64,000 nucleotides of DNA from Planctomycetota bacterium (GTDB lineage Bacteria > Planctomycetota > UBA8742 > UBA2392). Positions 9,754-18,958 of this stretch are shown one piece after another (position 1 is the first letter of the stretch; each line of letters begins with the position of its first letter). The position numbers and the translations under genes were made by a program. The DNA is taken from NCBI GenBank assembly GCA_019186845.1, contig JABARW010000030.1:16045-80044 (forward strand). Direction: 5' to 3'. The notes beneath the pieces were generated by a model. The model did not search any database. It saw nothing but the letters and a program-made list of their open reading frames with translations, and was not told the DNA's origin.

Positions 9754-11700
9754 CTACCTCAACCAGGGCGTGATAGGCGCCACAGACTTCTCGCCCGTGG
9801 GCGGCGGAGTCTTCAGTGGGATGGTGCCGCGCTTGAGGAACAGCAGGGCAAATGAAGTGTCCACCGCGCCGCCCCAGTCATTGGCCGGCGTCTGGAGGCA
9901 TACGAGAGCACCCGCGCCTTCGTTGTACCAGTCATGCTCGCCGATGTATCGGGCGTCGCAGAGCACGCCTACCCGTTCCAGCCCGTAGAGATAGTAGTAA
10001 TACCAGGCGCGGCCGAGGTTGGCGTTGCGCGTGATGGAGAAGTGGACCTCCATCCAGGCCATTCCGCTCTCCATGGATTGGGCGGCGCTCTGTTGCCAGG
10101 CCGAGTAGTTGACGTGGCTGCCGAACTCCGCGTTGCGCTGCTCGGGCGTCATCAGGGCGGCGACATCAAGCGCGATCATCAGGCAGGTCAGCCCCGAGCA
10201 AGTCATGGAACCGTAGGCGGAAGAGAGCTTCGTGGCCGGATCCCAGCGCGCGGCCGCGGAGTAGGCCCAGCCGCGGGCTTTGACTGTCTTGCCGGCGCGG
10301 GTGAAGCGGGGCTCGCGTTCTTCGGGTGTTTCGGTTTTGCCGGGGCGGCCCGGCTTGGGCGGCTTGCCGCCGATCACGCGCTTGATGGCCGGCCCGTCGG
10401 CCTCCTGCAGCTTGCGCAGCTCCTCGACGTGGGTTCGTACGATGCCGGAGGGAATCTTCAGCCCGCAGCGCAGGCAGGTGCCCAGGGCCAGCAGGGAGTA
10501 CTGGGTGACGGAGAGGTCGAAGCGCTCGGTTTCGGCGGCCTCGTGCTTGTAGTTCCAAAAGGGGTTCTTCTTGTTCTGGTTGGCCACGATCCAGTCCAGC
10601 AGGCGCTGCATCTCCTTGCGGTCCTCCGGGCTCAGGGCCCGCTTTTGTTCCACCTTGCGACCGTCCAGAAACGAGCGCTTTTCATCGTCGCTGATGTACT
10701 TGGCCTCGTAGGCCATGAGTGAGACGGCCACCTCGTAGGTGTTGTTCACCTCCTGGGCCTTCATGGCCTCGAAGCCCGCCACGACCTTGGGGTCGTCGCT
10801 GCTGATGCCGCAAATGAGCAGCGCCAGCAGAGCCAGGGCGGTGCCGCCGCGCTTGTGGCTGGAGTAAACCCACATGCCCTCTTTGTCCTGCATTTCCAGC
10901 AGGCGCTGGCGGCCGGTGACGATGGCGGCATCGACGAAGCGCTTGAGGTCGGTTTCATTCGTCGTGTCGAATTCGCGGGCGAACTGCCACTCGAGCTCCC
11001 AGTCGAAGAAGTTGAAGCGCTTGACCGAGCCGGCTGTGGCCCCAAGCTCAAAGCTGAAGCCCCGCACACTGAAGGTTGCCCCGCGCAGGTAGCCTGCGGC
11101 GGTGTCAAAGTGTGCCGTGCAGGTCACGGTCAGTTCGCGCCAGACATGGAAGGGCTTGGATTCGTCCGCGGGCTGCTGGGCGTCAAGCAGGCTATGGCGG
11201 CTTGCAATGGCGCAGGTAGACCACTTGCCGAAACTCATGGCTCCCGCGACTTCGTAATTGCTCTGCACTTTGAATGCGGGGAATCCTTCGTTGCGCTCAA
11301 AGCTCCATTGCCGCTCGTATTTGTCGCCCTTCCTGGAAGACTTTCCGGGGACGTACATTGCCAGTTGCATCAGCAGGTCTTCCCAGCTCAGGGGCGGGCA
11401 CACTTCGTTGAGCAGCCCGGTGCCCTGATCGCGCTTTTCGGCCTGCGCGATCTCGTAGCCGAACATGTGGAAGTGCCCCTTGGGGGGCTGGACCAGGTTG
11501 TCGATTTTGTCGGCGACTTTGCGCTGAGCCTGGGCCTGTGCCTGCTCCCCCTTGGCGTTGTTGAACAGCAGGTAAACCCGCTTGGGAAGACGCCAGCGCA
11601 AGTCAAACGTGTTGTCCTGCGCCTGGGCCGGGGCCAAGGCGGCCCAGATCAGGCAGAGGGCGGCCGCCGTAAGATACAGGCATGCGCGAACACTCGACAC
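9754..11700 (-). CDS. Secreted alpha-alpha toroid (prenyltransferase/squalene-oxidase-repeat-like) protein
   Basis: The 648-residue protein starts at a GTG and has a signal peptide ending near APAQAQ. From about residue 265 it shows helical-hairpin repeats of the terpenoid-cyclase / prenyltransferase toroid type, for example GRQRLLEMQDKEGMWVYSS with GGTALALLALL, and the C-terminal WYYYYLYGLERVGVLCDARY and NDWGGAVDTSFALLFLKR. Such proteins are abundant in Planctomycetota, where they are exported and not known to be cyclases; no DxDD or QW-type catalytic set is evident. The first 250 residues form an unrecognised domain. It is upstream of, and probably co-transcribed with, the Pro/Gly-repeat gene. 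Confidence 0.78.
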   Translation of the reverse strand: MSSVRACLYLTAAALCLIWAALAPAQAQDNTFDLRWRLPKRVYLLFNNAKGEQAQAQAQRKVADKIDNLVQPPKGHFHMFGYEIAQAEKRDQGTGLLNEVCPPLSWEDLLMQLAMYVPGKSSRKGDKYERQWSFERNEGFPAFKVQSNYEVAGAMSFGKWSTCAIASRHSLLDAQQPADESKPFHVWRELTVTCTAHFDTAAGYLRGATFSVRGFSFELGATAGSVKRFNFFDWELEWQFAREFDTTNETDLKRFVDAAIVTGRQRLLEMQDKEGMWVYSSHKRGGTALALLALLICGISSDDPKVVAGFEAMKAQEVNNTYEVAVSLMAYEAKYISDDEKRSFLDGRKVEQKRALSPEDRKEMQRLLDWIVANQNKKNPFWNYKHEAAETERFDLSVTQYSLLALGTCLRCGLKIPSGIVRTHVEELRKLQEADGPAIKRVIGGKPPKPGRPGKTETPEEREPRFTRAGKTVKARGWAYSAAARWDPATKLSSAYGSMTCSGLTCLMIALDVAALMTPEQRNAEFGSHVNYSAWQQSAAQSMESGMAWMEVHFSITRNANLGRAWYYYYLYGLERVGVLCDARYIGEHDWYNEGAGALVCLQTPANDWGGAVDTSFALLFLKRGTIPLKTPPPTGEKSVAPITPWLR

Positions 11701-11834
11701 CGGATGCTCCTGTGCTGGAATGACAAATGGGCGTGCCCCACAGCCTAGCCCCGGATGCCCTGTTTTGAAGCCCTCAAAGGCAGAGATGACAAAAGTATGT
11801 CAAGCCGCGCGACGCTGAGAACCTCTGTACGCGC

Positions 11835-12584
11835 CTATCGATCCAGAGAAGCCAGACGCTCGCGGGCCGTCTTGAGCAACTCGCCAACATCCTTCTTGCG
11901 GTTCTCAAGCGTGGACTTGAGTGACTTGGCCTCATCCATCAGGCGCTTGTGGCCGTCGGCGCCGGCGAACTTGGCGTCATTCTTGATCAGGTTCTCGGCC
12001 CGCTTGATTTCAGTATCCAGCCGTGACTGCTCGCCGCCGGCCCAGCTGATGTAGGCATTGAAGCGTGCCTTGTCATCCTGCTTGATGGCCGCGCAGACCG
12101 CCGGATCGGCCACGGACGAAGTATCCGTCTTGGTGGGGACGCCCGGCAGCGCGCCCAGGGCCGCGGACCACGTGCCCAGCGCCTCTCCGGCCTTGCGGGT
12201 GCGGTTGTTGGCGTCGCCCTGGGCGGTGATCTGCTCTTCGGCGACCTTGCTGGCTTCGGCCCGCAACGCACCGCGCTTGTCGGCCAGGGTTTCGGCCGCC
12301 TGCATGCGCGCGGCTCCGGCCTTGCGGGCGGCCTCATCCAGCTTGACCGCCTCGGACTTGAGCCTGGCCTTTTCGGCGTCACTGGCGGACTTCTGCTTTT
12401 CGAGGTTGTCCTTGAGGCTCTCGGCGGCGCGCGTCTCGGCCCTGATGGCCTCTTTGTAAGTGTTCTCGGCGGCGGTCACTTCGCGCTGCAATTGCTCAAT
12501 ATCGTCGGCGCGGGCAACGCCGCCGAGCGCGAGCAGAAGCAGGAGCAATACTCCCGCGCTAAGTGCCAGGTTTCTGAATCCCAT
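11835..12584 (-). CDS. Secreted coiled-coil protein, unknown function
   Basis: The 249-residue product has a signal peptide (LLLLLLALGGVARA, cleavage near residue 26) and then an almost continuous helical, heptad-rich region. That region contains repeated Ala/Glu/Lys stretches (AENTYKEAIRAETRAAESL), a short Pro/Gly break near residue 145 (GALPGVPTK), and a second coiled coil to the end. Its start overlaps the end of the response-regulator gene by 26 bp, so it is translationally coupled and is the last gene of the barrel-kinase-regulator operon. It may be a periplasmic partner of the kinase or barrel; I recognise no family. Confidence 0.75.
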   Translation of the reverse strand: MGFRNLALSAGVLLLLLLALGGVARADDIEQLQREVTAAENTYKEAIRAETRAAESLKDNLEKQKSASDAEKARLKSEAVKLDEAARKAGAARMQAAETLADKRGALRAEASKVAEEQITAQGDANNRTRKAGEALGTWSAALGALPGVPTKTDTSSVADPAVCAAIKQDDKARFNAYISWAGGEQSRLDTEIKRAENLIKNDAKFAGADGHKRLMDEAKSLKSTLENRKKDVGELLKTARERLASLDR

Positions 12585-13917
12585 ATTTCTTCATCTTGTA
12601 TTGCAAAGCCGTACGCCCCACTCCCAGCACCCTGGCTGCGCGTGACTGGTTCCAGCCGCTTTCATTCATGGCCGCCAGGATGGCGTTCTTCTCAATGCGT
12701 TCGAGGTCGCCCGTCAGGCCCTGGGCGGCCGTGGCGGCCGGCCCGCCCTGAACCTCCGCCGGCAGGTCCTGCACGCGGAGCTCCGCGGCCGGCGCCAGAG
12801 CCACCATGCGCCGCAGGGCGTTTTCCAGCTCACGCACGTTGCCCGGCCAGTTGTGAGCCTTCAGCGCGGCAATCACCGGTTCCGGGCAGGCCTGCCTGGC
12901 GTTTTCCTTCTTCAGGAAGTGGCGCACGAGCAGGGGGATGTCCTCGGGCCGCTCGCGCAGGGGAGGCAGCTGGACGGTGACCACGTTGACGCGATAGTAG
13001 AGGTCCTCGCGGAAGGTTCCGGCGCGGGCGAGCGCGCGCAGGTCTTTATTGGTCGCGCAGACCAGCCGCGTGTCCACCTTGATGCTCTCGCTGCCGCCCA
13101 CGCGTTCAATGTGCTTGTCCTGCAGCACGCGCAGCAGTTTGACCTGCGTGGAGGCCGGCAGTTCGCCCAGTTCATCGAGAAAGAGCGTACCGCCGCTGGC
13201 CATCTCAAAGCGCCCCTTGCGCTGACTGTCGGCGCCGGTAAACGCGCCCTTTTCGTGCCCGAAGAGTTCGCTCTCAAGCACGCCCGGTGCCAGTGCCGAG
13301 GCATTGACCGCCACGAAGGGCTTGGCGGCCCGGGGGCTCAGCGCGTGTACGGCGCGCGCCACCAGCTCTTTGCCCGTTCCGCTTTCTCCCAGAATCAATA
13401 CGGGCACCACGGAGCGCGCCGCACGCCTGACGATATCGGCCACTTCCACGAGTTGAGGCGCGCGGCCCACGAGGCCCGGCAGTACTTCATCGTTTTCAAG
13501 TTCCGGCTGGCGCAGGGGCTCTTCGCCCGGCTTCTGACGCGAGGCGCGGCCTTCTTCAATGGCCCGCTCCACCTTGAACTCGAACTCGCCGAGGTCGAAG
13601 GGCTTCTCGATGAAATCGGAGGCACCCAGGGCCATGGCCTGCACGGCGTCTTTTACGCTGCCGTGCGCCGTGATGAAGATGAACGGCGGCACGTCGCCGT
13701 GCTTGCGCAACTCCTTGAGAAAACCCATGCCGTCAAGGCGCGGCATCTTGAGGTCGCTGACAATGGCGTCAAAGCGGCGGCGCTTGCAGGCGTCCAGCGC
13801 GGCGAGGCCGTCGGCGGCCTGCGTCACGTCGATCTTGCGGGCGGACATGGCCAGGCTGAGCATGTCGCGCATGGATTCCTTGTCGTCCACTACCAGGATG
13901 TGCGGGCGTTCTGCCAT
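12559..13917 (-). CDS. NtrC-family sigma54-dependent response regulator
   Basis: The start is set at the ATG giving [12 protein letters not shown] (452 residues). The receiver domain spans residues 5-120 with acidic pocket D11/D12 and phospho-acceptor D55 (VSDLKMP). The AAA+ domain carries Walker A GESGTGKE, the sigma54-contacting GAFTGA loop, and Walker [14 protein letters not shown] Fis-type helix-turn-helix closes the protein ([22 protein letters not shown]). It should activate RNA polymerase holding sigma54 from distant sites. It lies 8 bp after the sensor kinase gene in the same operon, so the two form a two-component system. The target promoters are not identified. Confidence 0.96.
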   Translation of the reverse strand: MAERPHILVVDDKESMRDMLSLAMSARKIDVTQAADGLAALDACKRRRFDAIVSDLKMPRLDGMGFLKELRKHGDVPPFIFITAHGSVKDAVQAMALGASDFIEKPFDLGEFEFKVERAIEEGRASRQKPGEEPLRQPELENDEVLPGLVGRAPQLVEVADIVRRAARSVVPVLILGESGTGKELVARAVHALSPRAAKPFVAVNASALAPGVLESELFGHEKGAFTGADSQRKGRFEMASGGTLFLDELGELPASTQVKLLRVLQDKHIERVGGSESIKVDTRLVCATNKDLRALARAGTFREDLYYRVNVVTVQLPPLRERPEDIPLLVRHFLKKENARQACPEPVIAALKAHNWPGNVRELENALRRMVALAPAAELRVQDLPAEVQGGPAATAAQGLTGDLERIEKNAILAAMNESGWNQSRAARVLGVGRTALQYKMKKYGIQKPGT

Positions 13918-13925
13918 GGGCGGTC

Positions 13926-15371
13926 TCACTCTGTCTTCTTGGCGAATGTCGCCTTGAACATCGTACCCGAGGGCCCCGTCCGGACCAGCAAAAGCTCGCC
14001 GCCCAGGTCGCGCAGCAGGCGTCGCGATATGGCCAGACCCAGGCCCGTGCCGTCAGCCTTGCCGGTGACGAAGGGCTCGAACAGGCGGCCCCGCACTTCC
14101 TCGGGAATCCCCGGTCCGTTGTCCTCAAACTCCACGGTCACCATCTTGCCGTTGAATGCCGCGCGGATGTCGAGCCTGCCCCCGCCGGCGTTTTCCCGCA
14201 GGGCCTCGGCGGCGTTGACTCCCAGGTTCATCAGGGCCTGGCGCAGCGACGTGGCGTCGACTTCGAGCTCGGGCCCCTCATCGCAGTGCAGTTCCACCTG
14301 CACCGGCTCGCCGCCGCGCGCCTTGGCGGCATCGACAACGGGTGCCAGGGCTGACCTGAGCGTGAGCTTTTCGGGCGAGCCGTGGGCGCCGCGCGAAAAG
14401 GCCAGGAAGTCGCGCACCACGCGGTCCAGGGCGCTGATTTCGGCGACGAGCTTGTCGGACATTTTCTTCTGCAGGGGGTCTTCCAGCTGGCGTGAGATGA
14501 GTTCGGCGTAGCCGCGCATGGCGGCCAGGGGGTTCTTGATCTGGTGGGCCATGCCCGCGCTGAATTGGGCCAGTTCGGCGAGGCGGCGCTGGCGCGCGAG
14601 GTCCGCCAGAAGCCGGGCCTCGTAACGGGCAATCAGCAGGGCCGCGGCCAGAGTCACGATGAACACGGCCCCGACCATGGTTCCCAGCACCACGCGCAGC
14701 GTGACAAGGCGATCCTGGTTGTCGCGGATCTGGGCCTCGCGATCGAGCCGGCCGCGCTCGCGGATGGTGTTGAGGCGCTCGACGTAGTCGGCCTCCAGTT
14801 CGATGGCAACCGCGAAGTTCGAAGGGGCCCCGGTGTCGAGGTCCCGGACGGGGGCAAAGGCATTGCGGTAAACGCGGCCCCGTTCGTCCGTGTATTCGAT
14901 GGTGGTCACGGGGCCCTGCGAGAAACAGGCCTCCAGCTCGTTGGCATCCTGTCCGAATTGCGCCGGCAGCCCGAACTTGCGGCCGTCCGTGTCCACGACC
15001 AGTGTTCCGTCGCGCCGGACCAGGGCCGCCCGCCGCACCCCGGACTCCTGCTGCAAAGCGGCCAGGCGCTTGCGGTAAAGTTGCGCCAGCTGGTCGTGCT
15101 CGCTCTGGATGCCGTCGAGGCCCTGGGTGCTGATGCCCGCGGCAGCGGAAGCGGCGTAGGTTTTCAGCCGCCGCGAAAGCTGCTCGGCGTAGCCCTCGCG
15201 CACTTCGGCGCCCTGCTTGTCTGCCACCTGGCGGCGGCGCTCGGCCTGCTCGTCGTAGCCGCTCTTGATCTGCCAGTAGGCGAACAGGGCGCCGATGCTA
15301 AGGGCGGCCGCTACCACAAGCGTGAATGCCAGGCCCAGGATGAAACTGCGGCTGTTTCGGGCCTGGGCCAT
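13926..15371 (-). CDS. Membrane sensor histidine kinase
   Basis: The 481-residue protein has an N-terminal membrane helix (residues about 10-32), a periplasmic sensor region of about 190 residues (dCache/PAS-like, with VRRDGTLVVDTDGRKFG), and a second membrane helix near residue 230. A HisKA domain has H-box AHQIKNPLAAM (His near residue 275), and the HATPase domain has N-box NLGVNAAEAL, G1 DNGPGIP and G2 GTGLGLA. Its immediate downstream neighbour is an NtrC-type regulator, the expected partner. The barrel gene ends only 3 bp upstream of its start, so outer-membrane protein, sensor and regulator are made from one message. The stimulus is unknown. Confidence 0.95.
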   Translation of the reverse strand: MAQARNSRSFILGLAFTLVVAAALSIGALFAYWQIKSGYDEQAERRRQVADKQGAEVREGYAEQLSRRLKTYAASAAAGISTQGLDGIQSEHDQLAQLYRKRLAALQQESGVRRAALVRRDGTLVVDTDGRKFGLPAQFGQDANELEACFSQGPVTTIEYTDERGRVYRNAFAPVRDLDTGAPSNFAVAIELEADYVERLNTIRERGRLDREAQIRDNQDRLVTLRVVLGTMVGAVFIVTLAAALLIARYEARLLADLARQRRLAELAQFSAGMAHQIKNPLAAMRGYAELISRQLEDPLQKKMSDKLVAEISALDRVVRDFLAFSRGAHGSPEKLTLRSALAPVVDAAKARGGEPVQVELHCDEGPELEVDATSLRQALMNLGVNAAEALRENAGGGRLDIRAAFNGKMVTVEFEDNGPGIPEEVRGRLFEPFVTGKADGTGLGLAISRRLLRDLGGELLLVRTGPSGTMFKATFAKKTE

Positions 15372-15374
15372 GGC

Positions 15375-16607
15375 TTACCAGTCAAATCCCACGAACAAAG
15401 AGACCTGGTGGGCCAGATAACCTTCGTTATTGAGGTCGCTGGTCCGGCGCTGGAAGTCGTAACGGGCGCCGACCTCGAGCGTCCATACGAAGTTCACGCC
15501 CAACTCGACGTTGATGCCCAGGTAGCGCTCGAACACAGATTCACGGCTGGCGCCCAGCACGTCGGGGTCGGCGCGCTCATCGAACTCGCGCGTCCAGACG
15601 TCGAAGCCGCCGCCGATGCGTACAATGGCGAACTTGAATTCCGTCTGCACCATCAGCCCGTACTGCCAGTAGCGGTTGAAACCCTGGGCGCTGTCATCCT
15701 GCCGCCGCGCGTAGATCTTCGCGTAGGACTGATGGAAACCCCAGAACCGCAGGCGGGCCTTGGCGCCGTACTCGAAGCGCAGCAGCTGCAGCTTGTCGCC
15801 GTTGGCGCTGAACGTATCCGGGTGCAGGTCGAACTGCTCGCGGAACCACTCATACTGGAACATGATGTAGGGGCCCACGGTGAAGAACTGCCAGAACCTG
15901 AGTTCGGGCGAGAAGTCGATGCCGAACTCCCAGCTGTCCTTGCTGCCGAGGGAGTTGACGCCCAGCACGTCGCCCGCCTCGGGGTTCTCCTCCTCGCTGT
16001 AGTCGGTCAGGCGCGCCGAGAGGCCCCACTCAAGGTAAAGCACGCCCGCGGGCATCCAGCCAAACCAGGACCGGGCCCGGAAGTCGCCGCGCCGCAGGTC
16101 ATCCTGACGCGTGAGGGGCCCGACAATCTCGTAGTTCTGCTGCTGGTCGTAGAGCGCCTCGACGCGGATGCCGCCCCCAAAGCCCGGCTTGTCGACCGGA
16201 TGCTTGAGGAAGGCCGCGAGCCAGAGGTCAAAGATGTTGGCGTCTTCGGCGTCGTCCTGCCCGAAGTAGAGCCGGCCCGAGGCCCTGCCCTCGACGCCCA
16301 GCGCAATGATGTCGGCGATGTTCACACCGAAGAACGCCGCCGCGCGCCCGTCCGCGAACCAGCCGCTGTCTTCGTTGCGGTCTTCCTTGAAGATGTTGGT
16401 GTCAAAGCCGACGCCCGCCCTGGCTGAAATTCCCCAGCCCACGCGGTCGCGCGAGAAGGTCAGGGGGCCGCGGTCTTCTTCCTGCTTGTCCTTGTCCTGC
16501 GGCTTTTCCGATGGCTTGTCGGCGGGGGGCGGCGTGGCGGCGCCCAAATCGCCCTGGGCCAGAACGGGAGTACAGCACAACAGCGCGGCAATCAACCAAA
16601 GGCGCAT
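15375..16607 (-). CDS. Predicted beta-barrel outer-membrane protein
   Basis: I choose the ATG at 16607 (410 residues) because it begins a signal peptide, MRLWLIAALLCCTPVLAQG. An acidic/Pro linker follows, then many amphipathic strands ending in aromatic residues (ISARAGVGFDTNIF, FKFAIVRIGGGFDVW, LEVGARYDFQRR). The last residues are SLFVGFDW, an aromatic end like the C-terminal sorting signal of barrel proteins, with Trp in place of the common Phe. Length and strand pattern suggest a 14-18-strand barrel. It is the first gene of the kinase/regulator operon. No family name can be given. Confidence 0.75.
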   Translation of the reverse strand: MRLWLIAALLCCTPVLAQGDLGAATPPPADKPSEKPQDKDKQEEDRGPLTFSRDRVGWGISARAGVGFDTNIFKEDRNEDSGWFADGRAAAFFGVNIADIIALGVEGRASGRLYFGQDDAEDANIFDLWLAAFLKHPVDKPGFGGGIRVEALYDQQQNYEIVGPLTRQDDLRRGDFRARSWFGWMPAGVLYLEWGLSARLTDYSEEENPEAGDVLGVNSLGSKDSWEFGIDFSPELRFWQFFTVGPYIMFQYEWFREQFDLHPDTFSANGDKLQLLRFEYGAKARLRFWGFHQSYAKIYARRQDDSAQGFNRYWQYGLMVQTEFKFAIVRIGGGFDVWTREFDERADPDVLGASRESVFERYLGINVELGVNFVWTLEVGARYDFQRRTSDLNNEGYLAHQVSLFVGFDW

Positions 16608-16642
16608 AGGATGCGCTCCGAGCGGGGTCCAGGGGTGCGGCC

Positions 16643-16671
16643 AATGTAGAGCTTGGGCCGCCGTAACACAA
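16643..16671 (-). promoter_or_regulatory. Candidate promoter of the barrel-kinase-regulator operon
   Basis: On the minus strand TTGTGT (16666-16671) and TACATT (16643-16648) are separated by 17 bp, placing a start about 30 bp before the barrel ATG. The -10 form CTACATT recurs at the rpsG promoter, supporting it. The -35 match is weak, in keeping with an activator-dependent promoter. Confidence 0.45.
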
Positions 16672-16672
16672 C

Positions 16673-16706
16673 GGCAGCCGACAGTGGGGCCATACTGTCG
16701 GCTGCC
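16673..16706. repeat. Long inverted repeat abutting the operon promoter; rest of the 16608-17039 divergent region
   Basis: GGCAGCCGACAGT (16673-16685) and ACTGTCGGCTGCC (16694-16706) form a perfect 13-bp inverted repeat with an 8-bp centre, extended by AACG/CGTT after a short bulge. It begins 1 bp upstream of the candidate -35 box of the barrel operon, a natural place for a dimeric regulator. The remaining divergent spacer up to the XPB gene at 17040 holds no gene I can support. Confidence 0.6.
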
Positions 16707-17039
16707 TCCCGTTGTCGCCCAAGAACCGTTCCCGGGCAAGGGGGCCGGTAGCAGCCTCTGTGCCAATGCGCGCCGCAGACAGAAGCGCCGCGCAAACCTT
16801 GAAACGGCGCGGCTTGCGGCACGTTGACGGTTTGTGCGGGCCGGCTTGATCTGCCCGATTGCAGGCGACTTGCCAAGGCAATCTGCCGGATTTCTGGCAA
16901 CGACAGGCCTTGTGCGGCTGTTGAAATCGAGGCCCGGCCCTTGGCTGCGGGCCGCGAGTTCTCTCGTTCAATGACCCGAGCATAAGGGCGAAATCGTTGC
17001 TAAACTGCTCGGCTCGATTTTTCGGCTTAGAGGTGCAAC

Positions 17040-18764
17040 TTGACGAATCCCAAGGGCCCCGCAATCGTGCAGGCAGACCGCAGCATCCTGCTCGAAGTCA
17101 ATCACCCGGACTTCGAGGCGGCGCGAGATGCCCTGGCCGCGTTTGCCGAGCTGGTCAAGAGCCCCGAGCACATTCACACCTACCGCATCAGCGCCCTTTC
17201 ACTCTGGAACGCTGCGGCCACGGGCCTGAGCGTGGCCCACGTGATCGAAGCCCTTGAGCGATTTTCGCGCTATGACATCCCGGATGTGGTGCGGTCTGAG
17301 GTGGTCGAGTACATGGGCCGCTACGGCCGCCTCACCCTCGAAGCCGAGGGCGGGCGCTTCATTCTGCGCTCGACGGATGCCGCGCTGCTCAAGCAGATTG
17401 GCCATCACAAGGCGGCGGGCAAGTATTTCGAGGGGGCTCTTGGCGATGACCGCCTGATCGTGACGCCCAGCGCGCGCGGCTTCGTCAAGCAGGCCCTGGT
17501 CAAGATCGGCTTTCCCGTAGATGACATCGCCGGCTACACGCCCGGGGCGCCGCTGGACGTGCGCCTGCGAGAGCAAACGCTTTCAGGCCGGCCCTTTGAG
17601 CTGCGCCAGTATCAATCGGAGTCGGCGCGCGTGTTCTACGCGGGGGGCGGCGCGCGCGGAGGCTCAGGCGTGGTGGTGTTGCCTTGCGGTGCCGGCAAGA
17701 CGGTCGTGGGCATTGCCTGCATGGCCCAGGTCAAGGCCCACACGCTGGTGCTGACGGCGAACGTGGTGGCGGTTCGACAGTGGATTCGTGAACTGCTGGA
17801 CAAGACCAATCTCCGGCCCGACCAGGTGGCCGAGTACACGGGGGACAGCAAGAACATCGCGCCCGTCACGATTGCGACCTACCAGATCGTGACCTACCGC
17901 AAACGCAAGAGTGAGGAGTTCCCGCACTTTGCACTGTTCTCGCGGGGAGACTGGGGCCTGATTGTCTACGACGAAGTCCATCTGCTGCCGGCGCCGGTGT
18001 TCCGCGCCACAGCCGAGATCCAGTCGCGGCGCCGCCTGGGTCTGACGGCCACACTGGTGCGCGAAGACGGACTGGAGGAAGACGTGTTTTCGCTGGTGGG
18101 GCCCAAGCGCTTTGACGTGCCCTGGCGCGTGCTGGAAAAGCAGGGCTGGATTGCCACGGCGGACTGCACGGAAGTCAGGGTGGAGATGCCCGGCCAGGGG
18201 CGTCTGGGCTATGCCGTGGCCGACCAGCGAGAGCAGTATCGCCTGGCGGCGGAGAACCCGCGCAAGCTCGATGTACTCGAGGCGCTGATGAAGCTGCACA
18301 AGGACGATCACGTGCTGATCATCGCGCAGTATCTCGACCAGCTCCACGCCATCTCGGAGCGGTTCAACATACCGGTGATCGAAGGCAAAACGCCCGTGAA
18401 GCGGCGTGAAGAACTCTACGCCAAGTTCCGCACCGGCGAGGTCAACCCGCTGCTCGTGAGCAAGGTCGGCAACTTCGCCATTGACCTGCCCGAGGCCAAC
18501 GTCCTGATCCAGCTTTCCGGCACGTTTGGCTCGCGGCAGGAAGAGGCCCAGCGTCTGGGGCGCATTCTGCGTCCCTATGGCGACAACCTGGCCCACTTCT
18601 ACACCATCGTCACGCGCGAAACGCGGGACCAGGATTTCGGCGCCAAGCGGCAGCTCTTCCTGGTGGAGCAGGGCTACCACTATCGGGTCGTGGACGCCGA
18701 AGACGTAATCGAGGGCCGCATGGCGGTGGATCGACGCACGGTGGGTGCAGGGAGCGAGGCATGA
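17040..18764 (+). CDS. XPB/Ssl2-like superfamily 2 DNA helicase
   Basis: The protein (574 residues) starts at a TTG preceded by AGAGG; no ATG is available. An N-terminal domain (residues 1-180) resembles the XPB damage-recognition region. It is followed by helicase motif I PCGAGKT near residue 218, DEVH box (YDEVHLL) near 310, motif III GLTATLVREDG containing the XPB RED motif, and motif VI QEEAQRLGRILRP. Family members unwind DNA during repair; in eukaryotes XPB works in TFIIH. Bacterial homologues such as the mycobacterial Ercc3 sit beside a helicase-associated-domain protein, and the same type of neighbour is present here. The next start codon overlaps its stop by 4 bp. Confidence 0.93.
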   Translation: MTNPKGPAIVQADRSILLEVNHPDFEAARDALAAFAELVKSPEHIHTYRISALSLWNAAATGLSVAHVIEALERFSRYDIPDVVRSEVVEYMGRYGRLTLEAEGGRFILRSTDAALLKQIGHHKAAGKYFEGALGDDRLIVTPSARGFVKQALVKIGFPVDDIAGYTPGAPLDVRLREQTLSGRPFELRQYQSESARVFYAGGGARGGSGVVVLPCGAGKTVVGIACMAQVKAHTLVLTANVVAVRQWIRELLDKTNLRPDQVAEYTGDSKNIAPVTIATYQIVTYRKRKSEEFPHFALFSRGDWGLIVYDEVHLLPAPVFRATAEIQSRRRLGLTATLVREDGLEEDVFSLVGPKRFDVPWRVLEKQGWIATADCTEVRVEMPGQGRLGYAVADQREQYRLAAENPRKLDVLEALMKLHKDDHVLIIAQYLDQLHAISERFNIPVIEGKTPVKRREELYAKFRTGEVNPLLVSKVGNFAIDLPEANVLIQLSGTFGSRQEEAQRLGRILRPYGDNLAHFYTIVTRETRDQDFGAKRQLFLVEQGYHYRVVDAEDVIEGRMAVDRRTVGAGSEA

Positions 18765-18958
18765 AGTTCCATCTGCACGTCGGGGTGATCGAGACCAGTG
18801 ATGAAGCGACGCTGGAGGAGCTGCTGGCCGTGACCAGGCTGGGGCCGCGGGTGCTGGCGCGTGTGGCGCCCAATGTCGCCATCCTGGAGCGCGAAGATGC
18901 CCAGAGCGCTCTGGAAGAGCTGGAGAAACGGGGCCTCCATCCCAAGGTCAGCAAGTGA
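18761..18958 (+). CDS. Small 65-residue protein between XPB and its partner
   Basis: The gene begins in the ATGA overlap with the XPB stop and ends in a GTGA overlap with the next gene, so all three should be translationally coupled. The product begins MKFHLHVGVIETSDEATL and appears to alternate strand-helix-strand-helix (HLHVGVI, TLEELLAVTRL, VLARVAPNVAILE, AQSALEELEKRGL, HPKVS). That is compatible with a compact two-layer alpha/beta fold. I do not recognise the family. Its conserved position suggests a subunit or adaptor of the helicase complex, but that is inference. Confidence 0.7.
   Translation: MKFHLHVGVIETSDEATLEELLAVTRLGPRVLARVAPNVAILEREDAQSALEELEKRGLHPKVSK

Noticed and set aside
8924-9988. 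Arg/Leu-rich frame on the plus strand across the Pro/Gly repeat gene
   Set aside because: It is the reverse-strand reading of the repeats; the minus-strand product has a proper signal peptide and biased repeats.
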